Positions 1 through 11,764 of a stretch of DNA of 64,000 nucleotides are shown here, in pieces. The notes beneath the pieces were generated by a model that saw only the letters and a program-made list of their open reading frames with translations, was not told where the DNA came from and ran no database searches. The stretch lies in assembly GCF_001592285.1 (NCBI RefSeq), contig NZ_BCWQ01000001.1:372001-436000 (forward strand), read 5' to 3'. Position numbers and translations under genes: made by a program. The DNA is from Hydrogenophaga pseudoflava NBRC 102511 (GTDB lineage: Bacteria; Pseudomonadota; Gammaproteobacteria; Burkholderiales; Burkholderiaceae_C). Position 1 is the stretch's first letter; every line of letters starts with the position of its first letter.

Positions 1-1
1 G

Positions 2-649
2 CACGTCCGGCCGGGCAGTGTGTTCCTGGACCTCAACTCGGCCTCGCCCGGTACCAAGCAGAAGGCCGCGGCGCTGATCGATGCGGCCGGCGCGCACTAT
101 GTCGAGGCCGGGGTCATGACCTCGGTGCCGCCCTACGGCATCCGCGTGCCCATGCTGCTCGGCGGCGCGCACGCCGCGCGCCTGCAGCCGGTGCTGGCGG
201 CGCTGGGCATGGACGCCCAGGTCGCCAGCGAACAGCTGGGCATCGCATCGGCCACCAAGATGTGCCGCAGCGTGATGATCAAGGGGCTGGAAGCGCTGGT
301 GATCGAGAGCTACGCCACCGCGCGGCACTATGGTGTCGAGGACGCGATGATCGCCACGCTGCAGGAAACCTTTCCCGGCATCGACTGGACCAGGCAGGGC
401 GCCTACTTCTTCAGCCGCGTGGCCCAGCACGGCAAGCGCCGCGCCGAGGAGATGCGCGAGGTGGCAAACACCGTGCGCGAGGCCGGCTTCGAGCCCTTCA
501 TGGCGTCGGCGATTGCGCTCAAGCACGACTGGATGGCGGCGCAGGCGCGCGCGGGGCACTTCGCGGGCCTGGGCCCCAATCCGCCGTGGAAGGACTACGC
601 GGACCAACTGCTCGCCCACCGTCCCGCCGCGAACGATCCGCTGTCCTGA
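2..649 (+). CDS. NAD(P)-dependent oxidoreductase, 6PGDH-like/DUF1932 (5' end outside window)
   Basis: The reading frame is open from the first bases of the window, so the N-terminal Rossmann domain is missing and only about 215 residues remain. What is left looks like the helical C-terminal half of beta-hydroxyacid dehydrogenase/6-phosphogluconate dehydrogenase-like proteins. It has the FLDLNSASPGTK strand after the cofactor domain, a GVMTSVPPYG segment, and a KMCRSVMIKGLEAL helix carrying the lysine position typical of this superfamily. The rest resembles the DUF1932 domain. Substrate unknown. It lies 18 bp before an AEC-type carrier on the same strand and probably shares its transcript. The family call is fair; the reaction is not determined. 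Confidence 0.75.
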   Translation, partial: HVRPGSVFLDLNSASPGTKQKAAALIDAAGAHYVEAGVMTSVPPYGIRVPMLLGGAHAARLQPVLAALGMDAQVASEQLGIASATKMCRSVMIKGLEALVIESYATARHYGVEDAMIATLQETFPGIDWTRQGAYFFSRVAQHGKRRAEEMREVANTVREAGFEPFMASAIALKHDWMAAQARAGHFAGLGPNPPWKDYADQLLAHRPAANDPLS

Positions 650-667
650 TCGCCAGGACTGCCTCCC

Positions 668-1624
668 ATGCTCGACATCCTGGCCATCACCGGCCCGATT
701 TTCCTCTGCATCGCCCTGGGCTATCTGACCACCCGCGGTGGCCTGTTCGACCGCGGCGACATGCGCGTGTTCGGCAAGTTCCTCATCAACCTCGCGCTGC
801 CGGCGCTGCTGTTCAACGCGCTGTCGCAGCGCAGCGTGGGCGAGATCTTCAACGGCCCTTACCTGGCGGCCTATGCGCTGGGCGGCCTGATCATGCTGGC
901 CGGCACCGTGCTCTGGTACCGCAAGGTGGCGCATGAAGGCATGGCCCGCTCGGCCATCATGGCCATGGGCATGACCTGCCCCAACAGCGGCTATGTCGGT
1001 TACCCGGTGATGCTGCTCACGCTGGGCGCGCCGGTGGCCGGTGTCGCGCTGGCGCTGAACATGGTGGTGGAGAACCTGCTGATCATCCCCATCCTGCTGG
1101 CGCTGGCCGACATGGAACGGCACGAGGCCGGCCACTGGCGACAGCTGGTGATGCAGACGCTGCAGGGGCTGGCGCGCAACCCGCTGATCATCGCCATCGT
1201 GGCGGGCTTCCTGGTGTCGGCGCTCGGCATTCCCATGCCGTCGCCGGTCTCGCGCACCGTCACGCTGTTCGCGCAGGCCAGCAGTGCGCTCTCGCTGTTC
1301 GTGATCGGCGGCAGCCTGGTGGGCCTGAAGCTGCAGGGCCTGCGCGCGGCGGTGGCGCAGATTGGCGTGGGCAAACTGGTGCTGCACCCGCTGTGCCTGC
1401 TGGCGGTGATGACCTGGCTGGTGCCGATCGGCGATCCGCAGCTGAAGGTGGCGCTGCTGCTGACCGGCGCCCTGCCGACGATGGGCATCTACGCCATCCT
1501 GGCCCAGCGCCACGGCCACGAGGGCCTGGCCTCGGCGGCGCTGCTGGTGGGCACACTGGCCTCGTTCTTCACGCTAAGCGGCCTGCTCTGGCTGCTGCGC
1601 CACAGCGCTGGCTGGCTGGGCTGA
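668..1624 (+). CDS. AEC (auxin efflux carrier) family transporter
   Basis: A 318-residue, very hydrophobic protein with about ten predicted membrane segments in the two five-helix halves typical of AEC/bile-acid-like carriers. It starts MLDILAITGPIFLCIALGY and carries the family segment TCPNSGYVGYPVML in the first half and GALPTMGIYAILAQ in the second, around the broken helices. Such carriers export or exchange small carboxylates such as malate or malonate. Its position 1 kb from the protocatechuate genes suggests an organic-acid substrate, but nothing in the sequence fixes it. It follows the partial oxidoreductase closely and converges on the LysR gene, whose stop is 12 bp away. Confidence 0.85.
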   Translation: MLDILAITGPIFLCIALGYLTTRGGLFDRGDMRVFGKFLINLALPALLFNALSQRSVGEIFNGPYLAAYALGGLIMLAGTVLWYRKVAHEGMARSAIMAMGMTCPNSGYVGYPVMLLTLGAPVAGVALALNMVVENLLIIPILLALADMERHEAGHWRQLVMQTLQGLARNPLIIAIVAGFLVSALGIPMPSPVSRTVTLFAQASSALSLFVIGGSLVGLKLQGLRAAVAQIGVGKLVLHPLCLLAVMTWLVPIGDPQLKVALLLTGALPTMGIYAILAQRHGHEGLASAALLVGTLASFFTLSGLLWLLRHSAGWLG

Positions 1625-1636
1625 CCAACCACCTGT

Positions 1637-2539
1637 TCAGAGTCCCAACTCGGCGCGCACCTGGGTGATGAGGTCCAGCGTCGCGCGCTGCGTCAGCGTG
1701 GCCGGGCGCTGCGAACTGGTGGCCAGGCTCACGCGGGTGCGCAGCCGCGGTTCGGTCGGTCGCATGCGGTAGGCCGAAGGCCGGATCGAAGAAATCACGG
1801 CCTGGCGCGAAAGCAGGGCCGCGCCCGCGCCATCGGCCACCAGGTCGAGGATGGCCGAGACGCCGTCGATCTCCAGCGCCACAGTGGGCCGCAGGCCGAT
1901 GGCGGCCATCTCGGCCTCCACATGCATGCGCAGCGCGTTGGGCCGGCTCGGAATCACCAGCGGCAGCGCGGCCACTTCGGCCAGCGGCACGGGTGGTGGT
2001 GGCGGTTCTTCCGCCAGGCCAGGCGGGCGCGGCTGCACCAGCAGCAGCTCTTCCTCCATCAGCGGCGTGATCTCGATGTCGGGCGCCGGCGCGGCGTTGT
2101 AGAGCACGGCGATGTCCAGCCGGCCGGTGTGCAGCCATTCCTGCATGGTGGCCGACAGACCCTCGCTGATCGAGAGGCTGGCCTCGGGCAGCTGGGCCCG
2201 GAAGGCGCGCGTCAGAGGCACCGTCATCACGCGCGCCAGGCTGGGAGGCAGGCCGATGGCCACGCGCCCGGCCAGCGCACCGCGCACCCGGCCCAGCTCT
2301 TCGCGCGCGCGCTCCACCTGGTGCAGGATGCCGCGGCCGTGCTCCAGCAGCAGCTTGCCGGCGTCGGTGGGCGTGGCTCCGCGGCCGTTGCGGATCAGCA
2401 GGTTCTGACGGAGTTCGACCTCCAGCAGGCGCACCTGGCGAGAGAGGGCGGGCTGGGCCACGTCCAGCGCCAGTGCGGCCTTGGTGAAGCTGCCCAGCTC
2501 GGCGACGCGCACGAAATATTCGAGTTGTTTGAGGTCCAT
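1637..2539 (-). CDS. LysR-family transcriptional regulator, probable regulator of the protocatechuate 4,5-cleavage operon
   Basis: A 300-residue LysR protein. The N-terminal winged helix-turn-helix spans about residues 1-60 (MDLKQLEYFVRVAELGSFT, then ALDVAQPALSRQVRLLE), followed by a periplasmic-binding-protein-like effector domain. An unusual proline-rich stretch (EEPPPPPVPL) lies near residue 180. It is transcribed away from ligJ, with 123 bp between the two starts. That divergent layout is the usual one for a LysR activator of an aromatic-acid operon, so a PmdR-like role with a pathway intermediate as co-inducer is inferred. A matching dyad lies at 2565-2587. The overall sequence also resembles Nac/Cbl-like members, so the effector is uncertain. 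Confidence 0.85.
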   Translation of the reverse strand: MDLKQLEYFVRVAELGSFTKAALALDVAQPALSRQVRLLEVELRQNLLIRNGRGATPTDAGKLLLEHGRGILHQVERAREELGRVRGALAGRVAIGLPPSLARVMTVPLTRAFRAQLPEASLSISEGLSATMQEWLHTGRLDIAVLYNAAPAPDIEITPLMEEELLLVQPRPPGLAEEPPPPPVPLAEVAALPLVIPSRPNALRMHVEAEMAAIGLRPTVALEIDGVSAILDLVADGAGAALLSRQAVISSIRPSAYRMRPTEPRLRTRVSLATSSQRPATLTQRATLDLITQVRAELGL

Positions 2540-2564
2540 CTCTGATCTGGAATAACGCTGCTCA

Positions 2565-2587
2565 AGATATGCATTTTCGCTCTATCT
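2565..2587. promoter_or_regulatory. Candidate LysR operator between the regulator and ligJ
   Basis: AGATA-N13-TATCT is a perfect 5+5 dyad lying 26 bp upstream of the LysR start and 76 bp upstream of the ligJ start. LysR proteins typically bind an interrupted dyad with a T-N11-A core, and the TA-rich half-sites fit that loosely. The surrounding bases are more AT-rich than the flanking genes. Binding is inferred. Confidence 0.4.
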
Positions 2588-2662
2588 GGTAGCGGGGCGC
2601 GGTGCTGGTTGACCATGGGCCGTCCGCCCAGAATGTCGGCTGAACCACAAGGAGACCCGCGC

Positions 2663-3709
2663 ATGAGCCTGCAGAAGCCCCTCATCATCGATTGCCACGG
2701 CCACTACACCACGGCCCCCAAGGCGCTGGAGAACTGGCGCAACCAGCAGATCGCCGGCATCAAGGACCCGGCCGCGATGCCCAAGGTCAGTGACCTCAAG
2801 ATCAGCGACGACGAGCTGCGCGAGTCCATCGAGACCAACCAGCTCAAGCTCATGAAAGAGCGCGGCTCGGACATCACCATCTTCAGCCCGCGCGCCAGCT
2901 TCATGGCCCACCACATCGGCGACTTCAATGTGTCGTCCACCTGGGCCGCGATCTGCAACGAGCTCTGCTACCGCGTCAGCCAGCTGTTCCCCGACCACTT
3001 CGTGCCGGCCGCCATGCTGCCGCAGTCGCCGGGTGTGGACCCCGCGACCTGCATCCCCGAACTGGTCAAGTGCGTGGAGCAGTACGGCAACGTCGGCCTG
3101 AACCTCAACCCCGATCCGTCGGGTGGCCACTGGACCAGCCCGCCGCTGACCGACAAGTCGTGGTACCCCATCTACGAGAAGATGGTCGAGTACGACATCC
3201 CGGCGATGATCCACGTCTCCACCTCCTGCAACGCCTGCTTCCACACCACGGGCGCGCACTACCTGAACGCCGACACCACGGCCTTCATGCAGCTGATCCA
3301 GGGCGACCTGTTCAAGGACTTCCCGACGCTGAAATTCATCGTCCCGCACGGCGGTGGTGCGGTGCCTTACCACTGGGGCCGCTTCCGTGGCCTGGCGCAG
3401 GAGATGAAGAAGCCCCTGCTCAAGGACCACCTGCTGAACAACGTGTTCTTCGACACCTGCGTCTACCACCAGCCGGGCATCGACCTGCTGACCAAGGTGA
3501 TCCCTGTGGGCAACATCCTGTTCGCCTCCGAAATGATTGGCGCGGTGCGTGGCATCGACCCCGAGACCGGCAACTACTACGACGACACCAAGCGCTACGT
3601 GCAGGCCACCGGCAACCTGAGCGATGAGCAGCGCTACCAGGTCTACGAAGGCAACGCGCGCCGCGTGTTCCCGCGCCTGGACGCCCGCCTGAAGGCGCAA
3701 GGCAAGTAA
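2663..3709 (+). CDS. ligJ: 4-oxalomesaconate hydratase (LigJ/PmdE), amidohydrolase superfamily
   Basis: Adds water to the enol form of 4-oxalomesaconate to give 4-carboxy-4-hydroxy-2-oxoadipate in the protocatechuate 4,5-cleavage pathway; cytoplasmic. The 348-residue protein has the metal-site start [10 protein letters not shown] and further amidohydrolase-type histidine segments ([29 protein letters not shown]). Length matches known LigJ proteins of about 340 residues. The start chosen is the ATG after GGAG at 2651-2654; an in-frame ATG at 2609 would add 18 residues unlike the family and would reach back into the regulatory region. It is the first gene of a six-gene run in the order of the Comamonas pmdEFDABC operon, which makes the call secure. 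The tautomerase that supplies its enol substrate is not in the window. Confidence 0.93.
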   Translation: MSLQKPLIIDCHGHYTTAPKALENWRNQQIAGIKDPAAMPKVSDLKISDDELRESIETNQLKLMKERGSDITIFSPRASFMAHHIGDFNVSSTWAAICNELCYRVSQLFPDHFVPAAMLPQSPGVDPATCIPELVKCVEQYGNVGLNLNPDPSGGHWTSPPLTDKSWYPIYEKMVEYDIPAMIHVSTSCNACFHTTGAHYLNADTTAFMQLIQGDLFKDFPTLKFIVPHGGGAVPYHWGRFRGLAQEMKKPLLKDHLLNNVFFDTCVYHQPGIDLLTKVIPVGNILFASEMIGAVRGIDPETGNYYDDTKRYVQATGNLSDEQRYQVYEGNARRVFPRLDARLKAQGK

Positions 3710-3738
3710 TCCATCACAGAACCCGAGGAGAAAAGAAC

Positions 3739-4422
3739 ATGTACGAACTGGGCGTTGTCTACCGCAACATCAACCGCGCCGACCGCGCAGCCGCCGACGG
3801 CCTGGCCGCGCTGGGCTCGGCCACGGTGCACGAAGCCATGGGCCGCGTCGGCCTGCTCAAGCCCTACATGCGGCCGATCCAGACCGGCGTGCAGGTCAGC
3901 GGCACGGCCGTGACCGTGCTGCTGCACCCCGGCGACAACTGGATGCTGCACGTGGCGGCCGAACAGATCCAGCCGGGCGACATCGTGGTCGCGGCCATCA
4001 CGGCCGAGTGCACCGACGGCTACTTCGGCGACCTGCTGGCCACCAGCTTCCAGGCACGTGGCGCCCGCGCGCTCGTCATCGACGCCGGCGTGCGCGACGT
4101 GAAGACGCTCAACGAGATGAACTTCCCGGTCTGGAGCAAGTGCATCTCCAGCAAGGGCTGCATCAAGGAAACCATCGGCTCGGTGAACATCCCCGTGGTC
4201 TGCGCCGGCATGCTGGTGACCCCGGGCGACGTGATCGTGGCCGACGACGACGGCGTGGTCTGCGTGCCCGCGGCCCGCGCGGTCGAGACCCTGGCCGCCG
4301 CGCAGAAGCGTGAGAGCTTCGAGGGCGAGAAGCGCGCCAAGCTGGCCAGCGGTGTGCTGGGCCTGGACATGTACAAGATGCGCGAACCGCTGGCCGCCAA
4401 GGGCCTCAAATACATCGACTGA
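3739..4422 (+). CDS. ligK: 4-carboxy-4-hydroxy-2-oxoadipate aldolase / oxaloacetate decarboxylase (LigK/PmdF)
   Basis: Cleaves 4-carboxy-4-hydroxy-2-oxoadipate to pyruvate and oxaloacetate, the last step of the pathway. The 227-residue protein has the RraA-like fold of class II pyruvate aldolases. Visible landmarks are the [16 protein letters not shown]-terminal helix, GDIVVAAI, and the active-site region GDLLATSF followed by [14 protein letters not shown], where an Arg-Asp pair binds pyruvate and the divalent metal. A good ribosome site (GAGGAGAAAAG) precedes the ATG. It sits 29 bp after ligJ and 9 bp before ligI, so it is almost certainly co-transcribed with both. Confidence 0.93.
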   Translation: MYELGVVYRNINRADRAAADGLAALGSATVHEAMGRVGLLKPYMRPIQTGVQVSGTAVTVLLHPGDNWMLHVAAEQIQPGDIVVAAITAECTDGYFGDLLATSFQARGARALVIDAGVRDVKTLNEMNFPVWSKCISSKGCIKETIGSVNIPVVCAGMLVTPGDVIVADDDGVVCVPAARAVETLAAAQKRESFEGEKRAKLASGVLGLDMYKMREPLAAKGLKYID

Positions 4423-4431
4423 GGACACAGC

Positions 4432-6704
<2,273 letters not shown>

Positions 6705-6719
6705 CCCGAGGAACACACC

Positions 6720-7670
6720 ATGACCATCAAAGTCGCACTCGCCGGCGCCGGCGCATTCGGCATCAAGCACCTGGACGGCATCAAGAACATCGACGGTGTC
6801 GAAGTCGTGTCGCTGATCAGCCGCGACCTGGAGAAGACCAAGGCAGTCGCCGACCAGTACGGCATCAAGCACATCACCACCAGGCTCGAAGACAGCCTGG
6901 CACTCAAGGAAGTCGACGCCGTCATCCTCTGCACGCCCACGCAGATGCACGCCGAGCAGACCCTGGCCTGCCTGAAGGCCGGCAAGCACGTGCAGGTGGA
7001 AATTCCGCTGGCCGACAGCCTCAAGGGCGCCGAAGAGGTGGTGGCTCTGCAGAAGCAGACCGGGCTGGTGGCCATGTGCGGCCACACCCGCCGCTTCAAC
7101 CCCAGCCACCAGTACGTGCACAACAAGATCCAGGCCGGCGAATTCAACATCCAGCAGATGGATGTGCAGACCTACTTCTTCCGCCGCACCAACATGAACG
7201 CCGCCGGCCAGCCGCGCAGCTGGACCGACCACCTGCTGTGGCACCACGCCGCCCACACCGTGGACCTGTTCGCCTACCAGTGCAACAGCCCCATCGTGCA
7301 GGCCAACGCCATCCAGGGCCCGATCCACCCGGTGCTGGGCATCGCCATGGACATGAGCATCCAGCTCAAGGCTGCCAACGGTGCGATCTGCACGCTGAGC
7401 CTCTCGTTCAACAACGACGGCCCGCTGGGCACCTTCTTCCGCTACATCGGCGACACGGCGACCTACATCGCGCGCTACGACGACCTGTTCACCGGCAAGG
7501 AAGAAAAGATCGACGTGTCCCAGGTGGCGGTGTCCATGAACGGCATCGAGCTGCAGGACCGCGAGTTCTTCGCCGCGATCAAGGAAGGCCGCGAGCCCAA
7601 CTCCAGCGTGGCCAAGGTGTTCAACTGCTACCAGGTGCTGCACCAGCTGGAGCAACAGCTGAACGGCTGA
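6720..7670 (+). CDS. ligC: 4-carboxy-2-hydroxymuconate-6-semialdehyde dehydrogenase (LigC/PmdC)
   Basis: Oxidises the ring-cleavage product, as its hemiacetal, to 2-pyrone-4,6-dicarboxylate with NAD(P)+. The 316-residue Gfo/Idh/MocA-family protein has an N-terminal Rossmann fold (VALAGAGAFGIKHLDGI) and the conserved VEIPLADSLKGAEE segment. The C-terminal alpha/beta domain carries WTDHLLWHHAAHTVDLF. The short gap of 15 bp after ligB and the operon order support the specific call over a generic Gfo/Idh/MocA dehydrogenase. It is the last gene with a known place in the pathway; 76 bp and a weak terminator-like hairpin separate it from the next reading frame. Confidence 0.93.
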   Translation: MTIKVALAGAGAFGIKHLDGIKNIDGVEVVSLISRDLEKTKAVADQYGIKHITTRLEDSLALKEVDAVILCTPTQMHAEQTLACLKAGKHVQVEIPLADSLKGAEEVVALQKQTGLVAMCGHTRRFNPSHQYVHNKIQAGEFNIQQMDVQTYFFRRTNMNAAGQPRSWTDHLLWHHAAHTVDLFAYQCNSPIVQANAIQGPIHPVLGIAMDMSIQLKAANGAICTLSLSFNNDGPLGTFFRYIGDTATYIARYDDLFTGKEEKIDVSQVAVSMNGIELQDREFFAAIKEGREPNSSVAKVFNCYQVLHQLEQQLNG

Positions 7671-7696
7671 GCCGCCTCACGCAAGCTTTCGCATCG

Positions 7697-7733
7697 ACGG
7701 CTCCATCCTCGCGGCTGGGGCCGTTTCCATTTC
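7697..7733 (+). terminator. Weak terminator-like hairpin after ligC
   Basis: ACGGCTCC (7697-7704) can pair with GGGGCCGT (7717-7724) with one G-U pair, a 12-base loop and a TTTCCATTT tail. The loop is long and the T-tract interrupted, so at best it would attenuate read-through from ligC into the aldo/keto reductase. Confidence 0.3.
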
Positions 7734-7746
7734 AGGAGTTCTTCAC

Positions 7747-8745
<999 letters not shown>

Positions 8746-8757
8746 CCCCCGGGACAC

Positions 8758-10110
8758 TCACCGCGCCTTCAGAAACTCTCCCACCTCCAGCAGGATCAGC
8801 TCGTTGTCGTCGGCCTTGTTCGGCTCGCGGCTGCTGGAGAACGGCAGGTTGTTGTCGTTGCCGACCACGATGTGAGTCGCGTCGACGATCTCCACGTTCT
8901 CGATGGTGAAGAAGGGGAAGCTCAGCTTGCCGTCCACCAGTGGCTTGCGGGCCAGCTTGTTCGGATCGGCGATGTTGAGCAGGTCGATGTGGCCGATCTT
9001 GCGCAGCGGGCCGCCCGCGTTGGCATCGCTCAGCTCCACCTTCACCACGCGCTTGAACTTCGGCAGGTCGTGGAAGCAGTCGCTGCGCTTTTCGGCTTCG
9101 GGGCAGGCCTTGTCGGGTGTGCCTTCGCCGTTGTCGCGCTCGATGATCAGGCCTTCGGTGGGGCTGATCATGTTGAAGTCGCCGATGGCGTGGTGGTTGG
9201 CCTCCAGCACGTACTTCCAGTGGCGGCCGGTCCACTGCTCGGCCTTCACGTCGAACTCCAGCACGCGCAGGAACTGCTTGCCGTCCAGCGTCTCTGGCGC
9301 CTTGGTGGCTTCGTCCCACAGCGCGCCTTCGAGCAGGGCGTAGAGCTTGCTGCCGTCGGGCGAGGACGCCAGGCCTTCATAGCCCTTGGAGCGGCGCGAC
9401 TGGAACTTCAGTTCACCATTCGGCGCACCTGGGGTGACCATCGAAGGATGGTCGGGCGAGACGATGGTCTTGCCGTCCACCTTCGTGTCGATGACGGCCC
9501 GTACCCGGCCCTTCATGTCGGCCTTGATGAGGTACGGGCCAAACTCGTCGCCGATCCAGAAGTGCCCGCCAGCGATCTGGAAGCCTTCGGTGTCGAAATC
9601 GGAGCCGGTGAGGTAGCGCTGCTTCGTGCCTTCGTGGACGATGCGGAACGGCACCTTCTTGTCGGGGTCGTGCAGGAACACGGTCTGCAGGCGCTTGAAC
9701 TGGCCGCTCCTGAAGTCCACCGCGTAGCGGTTGAGGAACAGCGCGAAGTCGGGCGAGTTGGCCTTGGCGCCGGCGCCGTTGTCGGTCAGCAGCCAGAAGC
9801 TGCCGTCGGCCAGGCGCTTGATGCCCGAGTGGCCCTGGATGGGCTGCCCCTTGAACGGCAGCGACACGCCGGTGGGGCGGCCGGCGGACTTGCCTTCGAC
9901 CGAGCCGATCGCCTCGACGCGCTGGCCGGTGGTGAACTTGCCGCTGACCTGCAGGTCGGCCGGCGCGTCTTTCGGCGCGGCGATGAAGGTCTTCGCGGGC
10001 AGCACGGCGTGGCCCGCGAGGGTGGCGGGGTAGGCGGTCTGGGCCTGCGCGCTGTAGGCGCTGAATGCCAGGGCGACGGAGGCGCTCAGGCCGAGTGGTG
10101 TGAATCGCAT
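8758..10110 (-). CDS. Exported esterase-like/phytase-like beta-propeller protein
   Basis: A 450-residue protein with a Sec signal peptide (MRFTPLGLSASVALAFSAYS, cleavage probably after AQA near residue 23). It belongs to the 'esterase-like activity of phytase' family. Typical segments are SGIKRLADGSFWLLTDNGAG, GSDFDTEGFQIAGGHFWIGDEFGPYLI, SRRSKGYEGLASSPDGSKLYALLEGA and the acidic site in IERDNGEG. The product is periplasmic or secreted and probably hydrolyses phosphate or ester bonds. An upstream in-frame ATG would add 19 Arg-rich residues before the signal peptide, so the ATG at 10110 is preferred. It converges on the aldo/keto reductase and is divergent from the Spy-like operon. Substrate unknown. 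Confidence 0.8.
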   Translation of the reverse strand: MRFTPLGLSASVALAFSAYSAQAQTAYPATLAGHAVLPAKTFIAAPKDAPADLQVSGKFTTGQRVEAIGSVEGKSAGRPTGVSLPFKGQPIQGHSGIKRLADGSFWLLTDNGAGAKANSPDFALFLNRYAVDFRSGQFKRLQTVFLHDPDKKVPFRIVHEGTKQRYLTGSDFDTEGFQIAGGHFWIGDEFGPYLIKADMKGRVRAVIDTKVDGKTIVSPDHPSMVTPGAPNGELKFQSRRSKGYEGLASSPDGSKLYALLEGALWDEATKAPETLDGKQFLRVLEFDVKAEQWTGRHWKYVLEANHHAIGDFNMISPTEGLIIERDNGEGTPDKACPEAEKRSDCFHDLPKFKRVVKVELSDANAGGPLRKIGHIDLLNIADPNKLARKPLVDGKLSFPFFTIENVEIVDATHIVVGNDNNLPFSSSREPNKADDNELILLEVGEFLKAR

Positions 10111-10201
10111 GGACGGGTCTCGGTTGGTGGAACCCCGGTAGCGTGCCCGCCGGCTGTGACGCCTCAATGAACGCTCCTTGAAAACGCCGTGACGGCGCGC
10201 T

Positions 10202-10264
10202 GAAACAAACCGAAAAAAAGCGAGACCGCGCCGACACCCGCCGGGGTAGGGCGGCCGGCACCAT
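10202..10264 (+). promoter_or_regulatory. Promoter block with three GAAAC-like repeats at 10-bp period, upstream of the Spy-like gene
   Basis: GAAAC at 10202, GAAAA at 10212 and GAGAC at 10222 are spaced exactly one helical turn apart. They are followed by GGCCGGCACCAT at 10253-10264. The same arrangement, aligning without gaps over 63 bp (41 identities by eye), precedes the DUF4148 gene at 42602-42664. Direct repeats with a 10-bp period are how OmpR/CpxR-class response regulators bind. The response regulator encoded three genes downstream is the obvious candidate for autoregulation; this is inference. Confidence 0.5.
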
Positions 10265-10304
10265 GGCGCTCATGTTCAACACGTTCCCTCGAAGGAGCAC
10301 CGCC

Positions 10305-10775
10305 ATGAAACCCTGGATCAAGCGCACCCTCATCGGCCTCACGGCCACCACCGTCGTGCTCGGCGGTCTCACCGCCTGCGGCACGCGCGGCGACCACGCC
10401 CGCGGCTGGAGCGACGAGCGCGTCACCGAGGTGCGCGGCAAGGCGATCGAGAAGATCAGCAGCAAGCTCAACCTGAACGCCGAACAGAAGACCAAGCTGG
10501 GCGTACTGGCCGACGAGATGATCGCCTCGCGCAAGGCCTTCCGCGGCGAGTCCGCCAACCCGCGCGCCGACATGGCGGCGCTGATCGCCGGTGACAAGTT
10601 CGACCGCAGCAAGGCGCAGCAGCTGCTGGACCAGAAGCTGCAGGCCGCCCAGGGCAACGGCCCGAAGATGCTCGCCGCCTTCGGCGACTTCTACGACAGC
10701 CTCAACCCCGAGCAGCAGAAGCAGGTGCGCGAGAGGCTGGAGCGCCGTGGCCATGGGTGGTGGGGCCGTGGCTGA
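10305..10775 (+). CDS. Spy/CpxP-like periplasmic protein (probable lipoprotein)
   Basis: A 156-residue protein with a basic N-terminus and hydrophobic signal ending in a lipobox-like LTAC, so the mature protein may be lipid-anchored at Cys26. The body is helical and charged, with the LTXXQ-like segments LNLNAEQKTKLGVLADEM and LNPEQQKQVRERLERRG seen in Spy/CpxP proteins. These act as periplasmic chaperones or as inhibitors of a neighbouring sensor kinase. Start chosen at the ATG after GAAGGAG; the upstream ATGs lack a ribosome site. It is the first gene of a run with a small unknown protein, a response regulator and a kinase, consistent with an envelope-stress circuit. Confidence 0.75.
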   Translation: MKPWIKRTLIGLTATTVVLGGLTACGTRGDHARGWSDERVTEVRGKAIEKISSKLNLNAEQKTKLGVLADEMIASRKAFRGESANPRADMAALIAGDKFDRSKAQQLLDQKLQAAQGNGPKMLAAFGDFYDSLNPEQQKQVRERLERRGHGWWGRG

Positions 10776-11058
10776 CGCCATCCACGCGATCGCCCGGCAG
10801 GTCCGCCCGCACACGGCGACCCTGCTGGCCGACGCCGACGATCCGCACGCCGAGCTGCTGACCCTGTTCTGGGGCCCGCAGTTCGACCGCGAACACGCGC
10901 TCGCCCTGTGGGCGCGCTTCTCGCAACGCCAGCCGGTCGAGGCGGTGCCGATGCTGCCAGCGTTGCTGTCGGTGGGGGAGCGTTTCGATGCGCTCGAACG
11001 CACCGAAAAAGACCGGCTGCGCCGGCTGATCGTCCGCCACCGTGCCCTGTCAGAATGA
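10753..11058 (+). CDS. Small conserved-context protein of unknown function
   Basis: A 101-residue reading frame filling the gap between the Spy-like gene and the response regulator. It overlaps the former by 23 bp if the ATG at 10753 is used; a GTG at 10768 is the alternative. No signal peptide or membrane segment. It is rich in Arg, Ala, Leu and His, with segments LLTLFWGPQFDREHALALWARF and LERTEKDRLRRLIVRH. I do not recognise the family. Its tight position between a periplasmic chaperone-like gene and a two-component system, 4 bp before the regulator start, argues that it is real and co-translated. Role unknown. Confidence 0.55.
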   Translation: MGGGAVADAIHAIARQVRPHTATLLADADDPHAELLTLFWGPQFDREHALALWARFSQRQPVEAVPMLPALLSVGERFDALERTEKDRLRRLIVRHRALSE

Positions 11059-11062
11059 GCCG

Positions 11063-11764
11063 ATGAACCGCATCCTGCTGATCGACGACGACGAAAACCT
11101 CGGACCGCCGCTGGCCACCTACTTCCAGCGCTTCGAGATCCAGCTGGTCCATGCGACCCGGCCCAGCGCCGGGCTGGCCCAGCTGCGCAGCGGCGGATTC
11201 GACGCCGCCATCCTGGATGTGATGCTGCCCGAGATGGACGGTTTCGAGCTGTGCCGCACCATCCGCAAAGACAGCGACATCCCGATCATCATGCTGACCG
11301 CGCGAGGCGAGGTGATGGACCGCATCGTCGGTCTGGAGATCGGCGCCGACGACTACCTGCCCAAGCCCTTCGAGCCGCGCGAGCTGGTGGCGCGCATCCA
11401 GACCGTGCTGCGCCGGCTCAAGCCCAACGGCAACGGCCACGCCGCGGTGCTCAGCGCCGCGCCGACGCTGAAGTTCGAAGGCCTGGAGATCGACACCGCG
11501 CGCCGCAGCGTGCTGCGCCAGGGCGAGGCCATCGAACTGACCGGCACCGAGTACGAGCTGCTGGCCATGCTGGCGCGCGAACCGGGCCGGGTGTTCAGCC
11601 GCGACGACATCCTCAACCAGCTGCGCGGCCACGAGGCCGATCTCTACACGCGCGCGGTGGACATCGTGGTCAGCCGCCTGCGCAGGAAGCTGGAGCCGTT
11701 GGACTGCATCAAGACCCTGCGCAACGCCGGCTACTCGCTGGCGCTGCGGCGGGAGGCCGAGTGA
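11063..11764 (+). CDS. OmpR-family response regulator (CpxR-like context)
   Basis: A 233-residue two-domain regulator. The receiver domain (about 1-120) has the acidic pocket LIDDDEN, the phosphorylation site Asp52 in AAILDVMLPEMDGF, and Thr/Lys switch residues in MLTARGE and YLPKPFEPRE. The C-terminal winged helix carries the OmpR-type ELTGTEYELLAMLAREPGRV and AVDIVVSRLRRKLEP. It overlaps the kinase gene by 4 bases and follows the Spy-like gene and a small unknown gene. By analogy with CpxR it should respond to envelope or metal stress. Candidate sites are the 10-bp-period repeats at 10202 and 42602. Confidence 0.88.
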   Translation: MNRILLIDDDENLGPPLATYFQRFEIQLVHATRPSAGLAQLRSGGFDAAILDVMLPEMDGFELCRTIRKDSDIPIIMLTARGEVMDRIVGLEIGADDYLPKPFEPRELVARIQTVLRRLKPNGNGHAAVLSAAPTLKFEGLEIDTARRSVLRQGEAIELTGTEYELLAMLAREPGRVFSRDDILNQLRGHEADLYTRAVDIVVSRLRRKLEPLDCIKTLRNAGYSLALRREAE

